NCBI GenBank assembly: GCA_010909165.1
Contig: MU008160.1
Coordinates: forward strand, 1 to 64,000
Reading direction: 5' to 3'
DNA: 64,000 nt
DNA from: Anthoceros angustus
Lineage: Eukaryota > Streptophyta > Anthocerotopsida > Anthocerotales > Anthocerotaceae
Of the stretch, positions 9,845 to 21,500 are shown one piece after another; the first letter of the stretch is position 1; each line of letters starts with the position of its first letter. The translations under genes were made by a program, and so were the position numbers. The notes under the pieces were generated by a model. The model did not search any database. It saw nothing but the letters and a program-made list of their open reading frames with translations, and was not told where the DNA came from.

Positions 9845-9975
9845 GTAGAGTGTAGAGGACATCTATTCCTATGACCTATCAATGTGGGTAGAGGATATCT
9901 ATGAGCATGACTTATCATCGTGGGTAGAGATATCATCTACATATTCCAAAGACTTATCAATGTGGGTAGAAGGCC
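9845..9975. repeat. Degenerate short tandem repeat at the 3' end of germin-like gene 1
   Basis: About three units of 40-50 bases share CTTATCAATGTGGGTAGA followed by a GATATC-type stretch (around 9,883, 9,911 and 9,953). The last unit includes the final codons and stop of germin-like gene 1, so the array seems to have grown from the gene's own 3' end. Confidence 0.5.
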
Positions 9976-10663
9976 TCCTGCTTCTTCTCGAGGGCCTTTA
10001 CATGCTTGGCATTGATGCCAAACGTTTGTGACAAAACATCCACAGGAATGCCCGAGGTGAAGAGGGCAGGGGCGAAGTTGGAAGCCGGAGAGTACTGCGT
10101 GTTGAGAGCTGAGATGACCCAGGATGCACCATCTGCTAAATTCTTCATGAAGATCAAGGATCCCCTCGGGAACACGAACACTTCACCCTGCTTCAGAACA
10201 GTGCTGTAGAGCTTGTTGGCTTGGGACGGCACGAATCCCACCTCCAGCTCGCCTTCCACCAGGTAGATGATCTCAGTGGCCCTGGCGTGGTGGTGCGGCG
10301 GGTTGAGCCCACCCTTAGCGAAGTCGATCCTCTGCAAAGCGATGCCGAGGGTGTTCAGCCCAGGGAACACGTTCACGAATCCGCTGGTGACCACTGCTCC
10401 AAGAGGGTGCTTGCTGGTGTCGCCGGGTGTAACCAGGCCGGAGAACTTGAAGTCCTCGGCAGTCGTGTCGGCCACGGACTTGCAAGGGAATCCATTGATG
10501 TGGGGTTTGGATTGCTAGTGTCCTTGGCGACGCAGAAATCCTGCAACGGGTCGGCGTCGTTCGCCAGATGAAGCCCAGCGCAGACGCAAGGAACAAGAGC
10601 ACAGGCTGCCACCATCACCGTGACCTGCACCCCTGTTCCTGATTGCTTCGTGTGTGCCGCCAT
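9957..10663 (-). CDS. Germin-like protein 1 (cupin), one frameshift near the N-terminus
   Basis: The ATG at 10663 opens MAAHTKQSG and a hydrophobic secretion signal, followed by NDADPLQDFCV, the usual mature start of germin-like proteins. A missing C near 10,500 shifts the frame, and the rest runs from VADTTAEDFKFSG to AFYPH. The cupin fold is complete. Box 1 is NPPHHHARATEIIYLVEGEL with two metal His and the Glu. Box 2 is GEVFVFPRGSLIFMKN, where the expected His of PxGxxHF is Ile. Germin-like proteins are secreted apoplastic hexamers binding Mn(II), some with oxalate oxidase or superoxide dismutase activity. Loss of the fourth ligand argues against these activities here. It is one of three same-strand copies. 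Confidence 0.85.
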
Positions 10664-10769
10664 CTCCAAAGGCCTTAGAACCTTCCACAGCTGCCTTGCA
10701 AAACGGGTATACGCAATAGGCTGACGAAGAGCCCAACAAATGAGCTGTGGAGGTCTGACAGGCCTTCAA

Positions 10770-12391
10770 CGTGATTGAGCACTACTCCACTTCGATTGAA
10801 AGTGCGATTGCTGTTGCTGATGAGACCGCAAAGACAGAAGTTGTGAGCAAGCCTGAATGTGTGAAGCAGCTAAAGCTTGTTGACATGCTCGGCTCTGGCT
10901 ACCTGCTTTATAGTGGCCCCATTTGCTCAAAGACGCGTCTGCAGTTGCCGTCAACGTCCCAGCCTCCAGGTGCTTCACTAAAGAACTCATATCTTCAACG
11001 ACTTGCGCCAGCTGCAGTCAAGTCAAGCTGGACACGCCATCTTTCCGACATTTGACTCCTCCAGGATGCATGCTACTCCCAGGCCCAACGGGCCCACACA
11101 TCCCCACCTGGGGCCTACTATGCAGCAACGAAGGACTGGTGTCAGCATCCCACGGAGAGCCTGACAGGACATACAGCACACGAATCCGGTAACTGCAATT
11201 GTTTAGTAGAGACTAGAGTCGTAATCATGTTGGCAACATCATATCCACATAGCTACAGGCTACAACCCGTCGTTGAGAATAGAGACTTTATTATGAAAAA
11301 AAGATTGGAAAAACCCATCCAACCGAGACAAAGGAAACAACCCTTAGAGAGTACAAGACCATAGCACTAACCCCCGTTGTGGCCGATCTTGTAGCTACCG
11401 ACCGCGCCAAGAATATCAAAATCGGGGATAGGAATCTTCAAGATGTACATGTTTCAGCTTCATTGTGCAAGCTTGCCTCCCATTGGCAACGATATCGCAT
11501 GCATTCAGCTATTGGAAGCAGCCAATTGAAGACCCTTGTTACATGTGTGAAGTTGACCCATTTCATACGATATCTGCATCCGGTGCTGAAATTCCGACCA
11601 GATGCGGTATCCTCGTCGAATGCCCCAGATTCTACTAATCTGATGACTTTTGCATCGAAGGTGGATTGGCTCCATCCCGCATCCACTCTACCCATAGAAG
11701 GTTTGTGGCTACAGGCTACAGCTGCCCGCAGGAAGCATCCTTGGTGTTACAACGCGAAGGTGTGCAGGAAGCTGCCTGAGGTCACGAATGTCGTGTTGAC
11801 TCCTTGCATTATTTTGCATAATTTTGAAAGTCTGCTGCCAATGCGTACCCGATCATAAACGACAACAAACAAGGTGGCCTCCGCTAACGTGTGTGGAGAG
11901 TGTCTTTCCTTTCTTAAGAATCGGCTGTTCTTGCACATCTCTTGGTCATGTGATCACATGTGAACCATTCCTAGATTGTTTGGCTACTATGCCTAGTTTT
12001 GTTGTAGTGGAACTTTACGGAAGGATCTGAGTACGGTTGTGATGAGAAGCCGTTCCAGAATACCAAATCATGAGATGCTTGGTGTACTGCTTGCTTCCAG
12101 GAGGCCATGTGCAAGGTAGTTATAGTACATGGAAAGAACATGATGTGCAAAAGCGCTGGAATTGCAGTACTGCACGGGTAGGTTGACAACTGGTACATTT
12201 GCGCTGAGAGAGTCCTGTACCGGTGGAGACCGAACGAGGCTTTGGATGCGTGTGCCCATCTTGAAGAATTGAACTTGGAACGATGAGCCACAACGACATC
12301 CATTGATGGTAGAATCATATTTGTATTGGAACGATGAGCCACACGACATCTACAATACAGAGTATCGAAAAACATGTTACAGATAGCTATA
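10770..12391. other. Spacer between germin-like genes 1 and 2
   Basis: No recognisable gene is seen. Near 12,268 and 12,327 the phrase TTGGAACGATGAGCCACA is repeated directly. This stretch should contain the promoter of gene 1 (upstream of 10,663), but I cannot mark a TATA box with confidence. Confidence 0.4.
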
Positions 12392-13073
12392 TCAATGTGG
12401 GTAGAAGGCCTCCTGTGTCTTCTCGAGGGACTTCACGTACTTGGCACCCACGCCAAACGTTTGTGACAGAACATCCACAGGGATGCCTGAGGTGAAGAGG
12501 GCCGGGGCGAAGTTGGAAGCCGGAGAGTACTGCGTGTTGAGAGCTGAGATGACCCAGGACGCACCATCTGCCACATTCTTCATGAAGATCAAGGAACCCC
12601 TTGGGAACACAAACACCTCACCCTTCTTCAGCACGGTGGTGTAGAGCTTGTAGGCTTGGGACGGCACGAACCCCACCTCCAGCTCGCCTTCCACCAGGTA
12701 GATGATCTCCGTGGCCCTGGCGTGGTGGTGCGGTGGGTTGAGCCCACCCTTAGCGAAGTCGATCCGCTGTAAAGCGATGCCGAGCGTGTTGAGCCCCAGA
12801 ATACGTTCACGAATCCGCTGGTGACAACTGCTCCAAGAGGGTGCTTGCTGGTGTCGCCGGGTGTAACCAGGCCGGAGAACTTGAAGTCCTCGGCAGTCGT
12901 GTCGGCCACGGACTTGCACGGGAATCCATTGATGTGGGGTTGGGGTTGCTGGTGTCTTGGACGCAGAAATCCTGCAACGGGTCGGCGTCGTTCGCCAGGA
13001 TGAAACCCGGCGTAGAAGCAAGGAAGCAGAGCACAGCAGCCGCCACCACCGTGATCTGGACCCTCGTTGCCAT
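12392..13073 (-). CDS. Germin-like protein 2 (cupin), two frameshifts
   Basis: The ATG at 13073 opens MATRVQITVVAAAVLCFLAS, a signal peptide, then NDADPLQDFCVQDTSNPNP. The frame is lost near 12,935 at the same C-run as in gene 1 and again near 12,797, where two bases are missing before GLNTLGIALQRIDF. The C-terminal half is almost identical to gene 1, with box 1 NPPHHHARATEIIYLVEGEL and box 2 VFPRGSLIFMKN again lacking the His ligand. It ends AFYPH with the stop at 12392-12394. It is a recent tandem duplicate of gene 1. The two indels could be sequencing errors, since no in-frame stop arises from substitution. Confidence 0.82.
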
Positions 13074-13079
13074 CTCCAA

Positions 13080-14929
13080 CCTTGCTGGTGGAGAAACAAG
13101 TTCCAACTCTGCAAGTTCACGTCCGAATTCTAAGCTGGTGCTAGCGATGTGTGCAATCACACCACTCACCCACCAATTCCTCCGACTAAATGAAAGCCGA
13201 TGGGCACTTCTACTGATGCAGGCCGTCAGCCTTGGCAGTGAAGATGTGAACTGCAACCTTCTGGTGTCGATCAAAGGCAGATGTTGCCCAGCTCGATTGA
13301 AAGAAAGAAGAATATTTGCTGAGAACTGCTGAGAACTCCTGATGAGATAGATGAGATATGGAGATCAGGCAGCCTGCAGCTATATGTGATCATGGCCCTC
13401 AGGAGCGTTTGGGGCGTTTGAACTTTGCAGACTCTGCACATGAGGTCAACTGAGTGCGGAAGGCACTCACTGCATCGTCATCGTTGCGCCGGCCTCTGTC
13501 AACGACTGGAGTCAAGCCTGACATGTCTTCAAGACTGACTAGTTTAATAAAACCACAGGCGGCGCAAGGCAGAGCCCACCCTCCACCATGACCGACAAGA
13601 AGAGCCATAAAAAAATTCATCAGAGGAGTATGAACAGTACTGTACACTGCGTATGTCAGCATCCTACTGATCTGACATAGATCTGCATTCCATTACCGTA
13701 ACGAATTCATAACCAAGTGATCAGATCCGCTTTGAGGCATTAGAAGATCCATCCATGAATCTACTTGAAAGCACGCAATCACCGACTGCAAGTGGCTGCA
13801 TTTGTCTACTTATAGCCCGAATCATACGACATCAAGAGGCTAGAGCCTGCCTGTAGTAAATTATGATTTCTGGTCTCATGAGATTTCAGGCAGCTCGGGA
13901 TCGATCATGATTCTCCTGATCAGATCTACTGGGTATACCCATGATGCATACAATGTAATGTATGTAAGCTTTCAAATGTAATACATGAAGCTGTGGAGGA
14001 AGCAGCGCCGTTGAATTGACGCTATTGGGGGTCATTCCTGGTCGCGCACATCACCTGCTCATGCATTAGAATACGATGAAGAGCTACGTGGCTGCCGTGG
14101 CAGGTTCCACAAAGAGCAAGCAATTTGCAAAAGGTACCGGCTGTGCCGTCCATCGGTCCCGAGCTCGTCCCGTAGATCTTTCCATGGGCTTTGTGTACAT
14201 TTGCTCCAATTATGATTTATTCTCTGAAAAGGCCATCTTCAAAACCAGTTTAAAAATTCATGGTAGTGGATACATCACAACGACATGAGATTCGAATACA
14301 TGAATATTAGGAGGTACTTGTCATGGATATCCTCCAGTGGGTGCTTAGTCATATTGACGGTCCTCTTCAAGTACTTCCGGATCTTGGTGGTCGATGGTAA
14401 CCAAGGTTTGTAATCACCACACCAGCACCTAATCGTATGCTCTCCAATCCCTCCTTTTTATCCAATGCTTGAGATGCCTTCCACAAACCTTTTCAGGTTT
14501 GCTATTCCACTATAGCTGCAAATCTCTCTCTTGCCGACCACTCTGCCTGTGAAGTTGGACTTCGAGATCAAGTTAACGCTACCCATAATTCACTCTCATC
14601 AGCCTAAGGACTCATGCTGTTCATAGGTATCATGAAGAGAACGAGATTGTTAGCGACACGAGATAGGAAGGAGGAGAATTTGAAGGGCATAACCTTCAGG
14701 CTACGTAAGCTTATTTTCAGAGTAAACAAACACTAGTACACACAATAGGACAGCTTCTTTCTATTTATGTATAATGTGCTTTGTCGGAGTGGAGTTCATG
14801 TACTAGCAATGTTCAGAGGCTATGGGGTGGAGGTGATCTCTTTAAGGGACCCTCAGCATATGTGACAAAACAGAGTACATTTGTAGTAAACAAAACTGGG
14901 CATGATGATAGGTAGGAGAATTCCAAATT
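13080..14929. other. Spacer between germin-like genes 2 and 3
   Basis: No gene or RNA is recognised. Short open frames here show no family features. Confidence 0.4.
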
Positions 14930-15629
14930 CTACAGATGAAACAAGCGTTTCTGCGATTTGACGATGTGCTTGGCCTTGTTGCTGATGCCGAAAGCCTGTG
15001 CCAGGACATCCAAAGGGATGTTAGAGCTCAGGAGCGCACTCGCAAAGCTCTGAGGCGGGAGTACTGGGTGTTGAGCGCAGAGATGACCCAGGACGGGCCT
15101 GCTGCCACATTTTCATGAAGATCAAGGATCCCGAGGAAACACGTACACCTCGCCCTTGAGGAGCGTGGTCTTGTACAGCTTGTGGCTTTGAGATGGCATG
15201 AATCCTACCTCCAGCTCTCCTTCCACCAGGTAGATGATCTCTGTAGCCTGCGTGATGATGCGGGGGTTGAGCCCTCCCTCGAAGTCGATTCTGTGCAATG
15301 CGATTCCCAGGGTGTTGAGCCCGGGAACACGTTCACGAATCCGCTGGTGACCCACGGCTCCCAGAGGATGCTTGCTGGTGTCGCCCGGCGTCTTGAGACC
15401 CAGGAATTTGAAGTCCTCGGCTGTGGTGTCGGACTCCGGCTTTGCAGCCGTTCACATTGAGGCTGGGGTCGGTGGTGTCCAGAGCCACGCACAAGTCCTG
15501 TAGTGGGTCGGAATCGGCAGCGAAAGTGACGCCCGGGCGCCCGACATGAAAGCAGAGCGCTGTCATGATCATGACGAGCTGGAGCTTCGTGCTTGCTGAT
15601 CCGGATCGGGATCGCCTCATGTAAGCCAT
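14930..15629 (-). pseudogene. Germin-like protein 3 (cupin), multiply frameshifted
   Basis: The ATG at 15629 opens MAYMRRSRSGSASTKLQLVM and a signal segment, then AADSDPLQDLCVALDTTDPS. Coding sequence can be followed to KHIVKSQKRLFHL and a TAG at 14930-14932, but with at least five indels: near 15,435 after the CxxxxxC region, near 15,350, near 15,325, in box 1 near 15,255 and in box 2 near 15,130. Box 2 would again read PRGSLIFM without the histidine. It is more diverged from genes 1 and 2 than they are from each other. Either it is a pseudogene or this patch of assembly is poorly corrected. Confidence 0.72.
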
Positions 15630-15639
15630 GATTTCAGCC

Positions 15640-17600
15640 TTCAGGACGTGCCCTGCTCAGGTCAGCTTCTGACAAGGCCAGCTCGGTGCAGTCTCGATCT
15701 GGGATGGGTGATGCTGCAGCAGTCTAGGCAGTGCTCAATGACAACAGCCTTGAGAAGCAGGATTGTCAGAAGTAGATGGAACACATCGCAGGCATGTATG
15801 GAAATTTATACCACCCCACAGTCCACACACACCTTTTCACGACTGGTCGTGTTTGCACAGCTTTCGAGCCCAAGATCCTCAGCAATTCCACAAGATTTGA
15901 GGAACCAATCGACTGGCTGATACTAAAAGTCTGCTCTCCGATAGTCGAGCATTTCGGTGCATACGTTGTGCATATGAGCCGCTGCCTGATATCTCTCTAT
16001 CGGCAGATAATGGTACAGGTAGCTGAGATTGGTGATGGCAATTGTCTTGAATGCACCGCCAGGATGGGCTGCCGACCATCTGAAAGCCTTGGGCGAAGAG
16101 CGATTGGTACTTTGGTTGATGCTAGCACTTTCTTCTTCGCAGTGTTTTTGGGGCCAAGGTAACCGGTTGCATCAACAAAATCACAGCCAGAAACTCGGGC
16201 TTTGGGGCTGTGGCTGCTACAGTTTGCACAGTGACTGACTGGTCCTGGTGGCTGCTGGCTGGTGCCACTCACTGTCTAATTCCTACTTTGCATTCTTGTA
16301 TTGGCGAGTGGGTTACAGCCGAAAGATTTCCGAGCGGAACTACGCGTCTTCCCCAAATTCTGCAGGCACATTTTCACCTAGCTCTCACAGGTTTATGGGC
16401 CCGGAACCCTAGATCCTTGACTCGAGGTCCGCACGCTTGTGGAGACGACTGCTGTTCAGGACTCAAGTCAAAGTTGATGAGCATGCTCATCAACAGATCC
16501 TGCAAGGAAACAACCAGCGAAGCTCGTCAAGGCCAATGGAAAGTGGGAGCGGGAACCCATCTGGGCCCAGGGGAGTGGGCTGCTCGATTGTCGTGAGCTT
16601 TCATCAGGTACATTAATCTTGTCAACTCCACAACCATAATTCAGCCTGTCTCTGACAGACAACGAGCCAAGCCACAACAGAGCTCATTGGTGGGCAAAGA
16701 TTGTCCCACAACAACGTTGTGTCAGGCTTGACCCTTTAAAACACTCGGACAACCGGAAACCGGCATATTGTATGTTCAAATCCATCTTCAGACGCACCGT
16801 ATGTATCTACGCCGGTGACGGCCTGACAAGTCAATCTCAGACGCGTACTCATGCGATGGTGGAAGGGTATACATGCTGGGTTTCCTCCACGTTTCAAATC
16901 ATCCTATCTTCCACCACTCCACAGAATTTCAGATCGAACCAAGATTCATTACTCACTAGCACTCGAACAACTACAAGGGAGCTTGAATCCCGAGTCATCA
17001 AAACCGCTTGGTCGAGATCTCTTGTGAGGGACTTCACAAGTTCACACCACGACGTGATCACCCACAAGTCTTGGCTCTCAGGCTCTCCAACCGATGGGAG
17101 AAAATCACCTTATAAGAAAAATTAGACGACATTCATCGGAGATGACAAAATTCAAACCGTTGTAAACCTTTTCCTACCAAAAGTTCAAACCCGTATAAAA
17201 GCTATCGTTGTAAAATAATAATATAAGTTATTCAAATACTACCACGTGACTAAACAAGGGTAGGGATATCATGAGTCATATCGTGAATATTTTCAATGAT
17301 GGATACATTTGCCTAGTCACTTGCAACAACACGGCCAAAACATCGAAAGGCTCTTCTAAGAATTTGTAAGACATCCACATCAAGTTCTTGGAAAGGGATA
17401 AATAAGCCTAGTGATGCTATGCGAGAACGAGGTGTTAGAAGAAGTAGCTTGGGAAAGCGACAGTGCAACTAGCAACAAGCCCACAATTAGCACATGTGCA
17501 ACCTTCAAATGCAAAGCGTTGAGTCCACAGCCTCCTATAATTGATGATGTCTAAGCAAGATTTCATTTCTCATAGCAAGACCTAGAGTTCCCCAGACTTG
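15640..17600. other. Plant intergenic stretch
   Basis: No gene is recognised. Several open frames of 60-130 codons lack any family features or codon regularity. Confidence 0.4.
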
Positions 17601-17608
17601 AGAGCCCA

Positions 17609-18031
17609 TCAAGACCTCGAGTCCAAGCACACATCGGCCCCCATTACATCACCTTCATCCTGCACCCGGTTGCAATTGCCTAGTTCGAAATCAGCAGAGG
17701 TGTACTGTAGCCCATACCCGTGCTCGGCATCCGTCACGCAACTGGCTAGATATAGTAGAGCTCGCCTCAAATCGGGCGTCCCTGCACGGGCTGCAGACAT
17801 TGCAACGTCAGCATCTTGCCTCATGTAGACAGGTCCTTCCTTCCAGCTCAAATTGAGCCTCTGGCCATGGAAAATCAGCAAGATACCTTCACCACCATCC
17901 CAAAATGTTAGACAATGCAGAAGCTCCTTGTAGCCCTTCCGAGGCCACACCATGAGAGGGAGTCCAACAAAGTACCACCCTTGCCCACAGTAAGAGCTGC
18001 TGCGAGGCATCGCCGATGCATCATCCGCCAT
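17609..18031 (-). CDS. Unrecognised 140-codon open frame
   Basis: A continuous minus-strand frame begins at an ATG at 18031 with MADDASAMPRSSSYCGQGWY and runs to 17609 without interruption. It contains aromatic, globular-looking sequence (FVGLPLMVWPRKGYKELLH and CLTFWDGGEGILLIFHGQRL). It lacks the skew of a chance frame on a GC-rich strand, so it could be an exon of a host gene. I recognise no family and see no signal peptide or membrane segment. It could still be a chance frame. Confidence 0.3.
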   Translation of the reverse strand: MADDASAMPRSSSYCGQGWYFVGLPLMVWPRKGYKELLHCLTFWDGGEGILLIFHGQRLNLSWKEGPVYMRQDADVAMSAARAGTPDLRRALLYLASCVTDAEHGYGLQYTSADFELGNCNRVQDEGDVMGADVCLDSRS

Positions 18032-18500
18032 CTCCTAAGCCACCAAACCCTACCGTGCATGCGCTCCACACCCCTCCTCCAGCTCCCGGCCACCTCCACC
18101 ACCGCGCCGCGGCGACGCCGATCCGGACCTCGCACAAGTCCAACGCCTCTAGACATATGAAAAGGAGAGCGTTTCAGCTTTAATTAAAACAATGAAAATT
18201 ATCATGTCTTACGCAAATGAGTTAGTGGAGTGGTAGAGCAGCTTCTCTCGTGCTACTCACGGTATACTCGGCGTGCGCTCTCGGGCGCTCCTTATACGGA
18301 TGCATATTCAAGATATCAACCTCGAAGCGCCTATTCAACTCTCGTCATCCCATCTACTATGTATGGCGCGAACTCGGGGCCTTGATCTCCGCCTTCTTCT
18401 TGGCCTAAGGTGGAAAAAGAGCAGCTTCTTTCCTTCGCTCGCCATACGTAATCGCTCTACCCCTCTTCATGTCCCTCGCCGAGTTTGCCGCCTTTCCCTT

Positions 18501-21500
18501 TGTGGTGACCACATGGGTTTTCAGACCCCCTCGGAAAGGAGTGTTTTTTGTTTTGTGGTTAAGTTGTGAGAATCGTGTGGAGTTGGGATGTGAAGTAGGT
18601 TAGGAAATAAGAAAAGTCTACTAGAGCCTAGTAGGAGGAAGAGAGTCTAGTCCCGATCCGGGAACCTTGGAGGGGTTCTCGGCCGGTTGCTATGCTAGCT
18701 AACAGGGACTGTTGCTGCTATGACAACCCACTGGAACTGTTGCTATGGTAGCAACCAAGTCGGAGTTATTTTCCGATAAATGGAAAACCTAATTGGCGAA
18801 ATCATTGGAAATACCGAGCGAAGTAAGGTCCTATTATTTTCCAGTGGCGGAAGGACAAGGAATATTTACGGTGGGCACCTCAAGCTGGCGTGGATGGACG
18901 GAGGCGGAGAAGCAGGCGGCGTCGCGAATCCGAGCGACGAGCGCCTCGAGAAGAGCCAGGCCGGGTGGAATGCGGTCGGGCGGATCGGTGGCAGAGGCAG
19001 GCGGGAGGCGGCGAGGCGCAGACCGAGGAGGAGCCGAGGCGGAGCGAGATTGGTGGAGCTCGAGGCGCGTGGCGGGGCAGGAATCAGGGGCCACAGAATC
19101 ATCCAGTGAGAATAATCGGGCCGGCGGCTCTGGAGAAGGGTGGGCGGCTCGCGAGGTGGTAGAAGAGCAAGAGTGGGGCGGTGAAGTGAGGGGCCGTAGG
19201 GTGCAGGGAAGGAGGGCGTGCAGGTGGGGTGCAGGTGGTACGCACCCAGGAGTGCGGATTAAGGCGGGCAGGCGCACGGGGTCACCTCAACCACGGTTGC
19301 AGATTTTCTCCCGCCTCACATATTTGAGGGGGATGGTGGCAGCGGGGCGGGCGGCATGTTGACAAGAGGTGGAGTAGGGTTTCAATTCCGGTGGTGTCCG
19401 CTTTCAGTCGTGGAGACACGGAGATCTGGGCCGAGGCAGGCCGGGCACTGTGATGTAGGAGGGAGGTTGGTGGATTCGGTCGGAGAAAAATCGGGTGCAC
19501 TCCATCGTGAGATGTGGAGGCGGGCGGCGGTTCAGGATCCTTGATCAAGCGGCCGGTTAGAAGAATTTCGGTGAGTCGACCACGAAAGGGCGACACGTGA
19601 AGGCTTGTGGGAAGTGGAATGGCGGTGTGGCTTTACGCCAACTCTGGGCTCGTCACGGGACAAGGAGCATGGGACCTAAGAAGACCACTCCGGTGGCCAT
19701 TGAGGCCATTACCCATCAATGGCCCAACATGGGGCACGGAGAGTGAAGCGGGTCTTTGGTGGCTAAGCATCACTTGTCCTTCATGGACAAAAAGTGGTGC
19801 TACTGAGTGGTGGTTAGTTGAGGCACATGAGGGAGAAGGCCACGGGAAGGCAACGAGAACCAACCCCGCTGGAATATTCTTGTTCCAGCTGTCTATGAGA
19901 GGCTGAAGAGGAATGTGGAATAATCATTGATCCTTTCAGAAGCCATCTCCCAAAAGGCAGGAGGCACAAGGCCATTGCTCCCACATTGTCTAGGGTGGAG
20001 AATGGGGTCACCAACAAGTTAGACCCCGAGCTGGCGGATTAGCCAGTGGATCCGTGCTCTCAGCTCACTAAGAAGCTAGAGCACATTCAATTCTCTTTCT
20101 CTATGAGGTGGTGAGAGGGTCCAAGATAGATTGGGCTAGGATGTTCTATGACACAAGGCGAGGAGAGGGACCACTTGACCCTACCATCACCCCAGCCCTC
20201 CTATCTCCCTTCTTAATCCATTTTGACCATGCCAAGTTCTTTGGAGGGATAGAGATGGTCTCACCTTCCATGCCCGGTGTTTGAAAGAAGGAAGCCCAAA
20301 GAGGAGTCGAGGAAGAGGCCATCTCCGTGGAGTGAAGATGAGAAGTCCAAGTGTCCATGAAGAGGAATGTGGCGGTTGCTAAGGCATCCCATGTGCCAAC
20401 AGCTGGAGTTGCTAAGACCAACAGCACCAAGAGGTCGGGGGAGCACAGGGACTCCAACCACTCCTAGAGCCACAAGAGCACGCGAGCTCACACCCGGGAG
20501 GCAGGATAAAGGCCGGCAGCACAGTTCCGAGCCCGTGGCGGGAAGTGTCAGAGGAATCCCAACCACGGCCGAGTGACCCGAGAAAGTCACTACTGCTCAA
20601 GGGTGACCCTCAAGTATACCGGTGGTGGGAGAGTCACGCGAGATAGGAAGGAGGAACCCATCCCGAGGTTTGGGGCCTAACATCACCCCTGAAGATGGTC
20701 TCGCTATGGCACGCACTAGTGAGATGGAGGACCGATAGCTCGTCCTCTCTTTGTTAGGTTCTGGTAGCAGGGGAACAACAGGGAGGCGGTGAAGGAGCTC
20801 CAGAATGAAGCGGAGAAGGAGGTCTTGGAGGGACGCCTAGGTAGCATGGAAGCGGAATTAGGAAGGTCCGAGAAGAGTTGCGGAAGACCAAGGATCGGAA
20901 ACCCTCATGGTTCGCTCTCGGACGCACTGCACCATAGGGGGCTGCAGAATGTCATCTCGGATGCAAGTTCAGGAAACGGATGCCTCTGGGCGCTACAAGA
21001 AGGAGAGGGACGAGGCAAGGAAAGGTTGGAAAGAGGCCAAGAGGGCCGGGATTGCAAGGGAGCCACCGTGGAAGATGAGCCTCCATGGAAGAATCTGCGA
21101 GTTAGCAATGAGGTTGCTAAGCAAGCTGCGCCGCTAGGAAGCACAACTCCACCACTGCTAAGCAACAGCTCCAAGACCAGAGCTACAACAAGGAAGGGGC
21201 AACCGGGAGGAGGAGGACAAAGCAGGCCGGGGAGCGGGTAAGCACCGCCTAAGAAGTCTAACTTCCCAATGGTGCATTAGATTGAGGGATGCTTATCAAG
21301 ATAACCATGTGCGGATTCTCCTTGGTGGAGAGAAGATTGTCTCCCGAAAGTTTATGTTGTTGTGGGCAGAGGGACATGGAGGTACTTGATCCATGCCTTG
21401 GCACCGGATCCTACCTATGGGTTGGATTCTTAAGGAGGAAACTCTCAGACCCATCCAGATTCAAGAGCTCACCGAGGAGGAGTACAGGCTATGCGGCGAG

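Noticed and set aside
18200-18260. tRNA-like A-box phrase TTAGTGGAGTGGTAGAGCAG
   Set aside because: The D-arm-like part is good, but no matching T-arm (B box) or acceptor stem follows within tRNA distance, so neither a tRNA gene nor a SINE is claimed.
18834-19277. Proline/serine-rich minus-strand frame in the LTR
   Set aside because: The sequence is GC-rich on the other strand and the frame is not kept in the second LTR copy.
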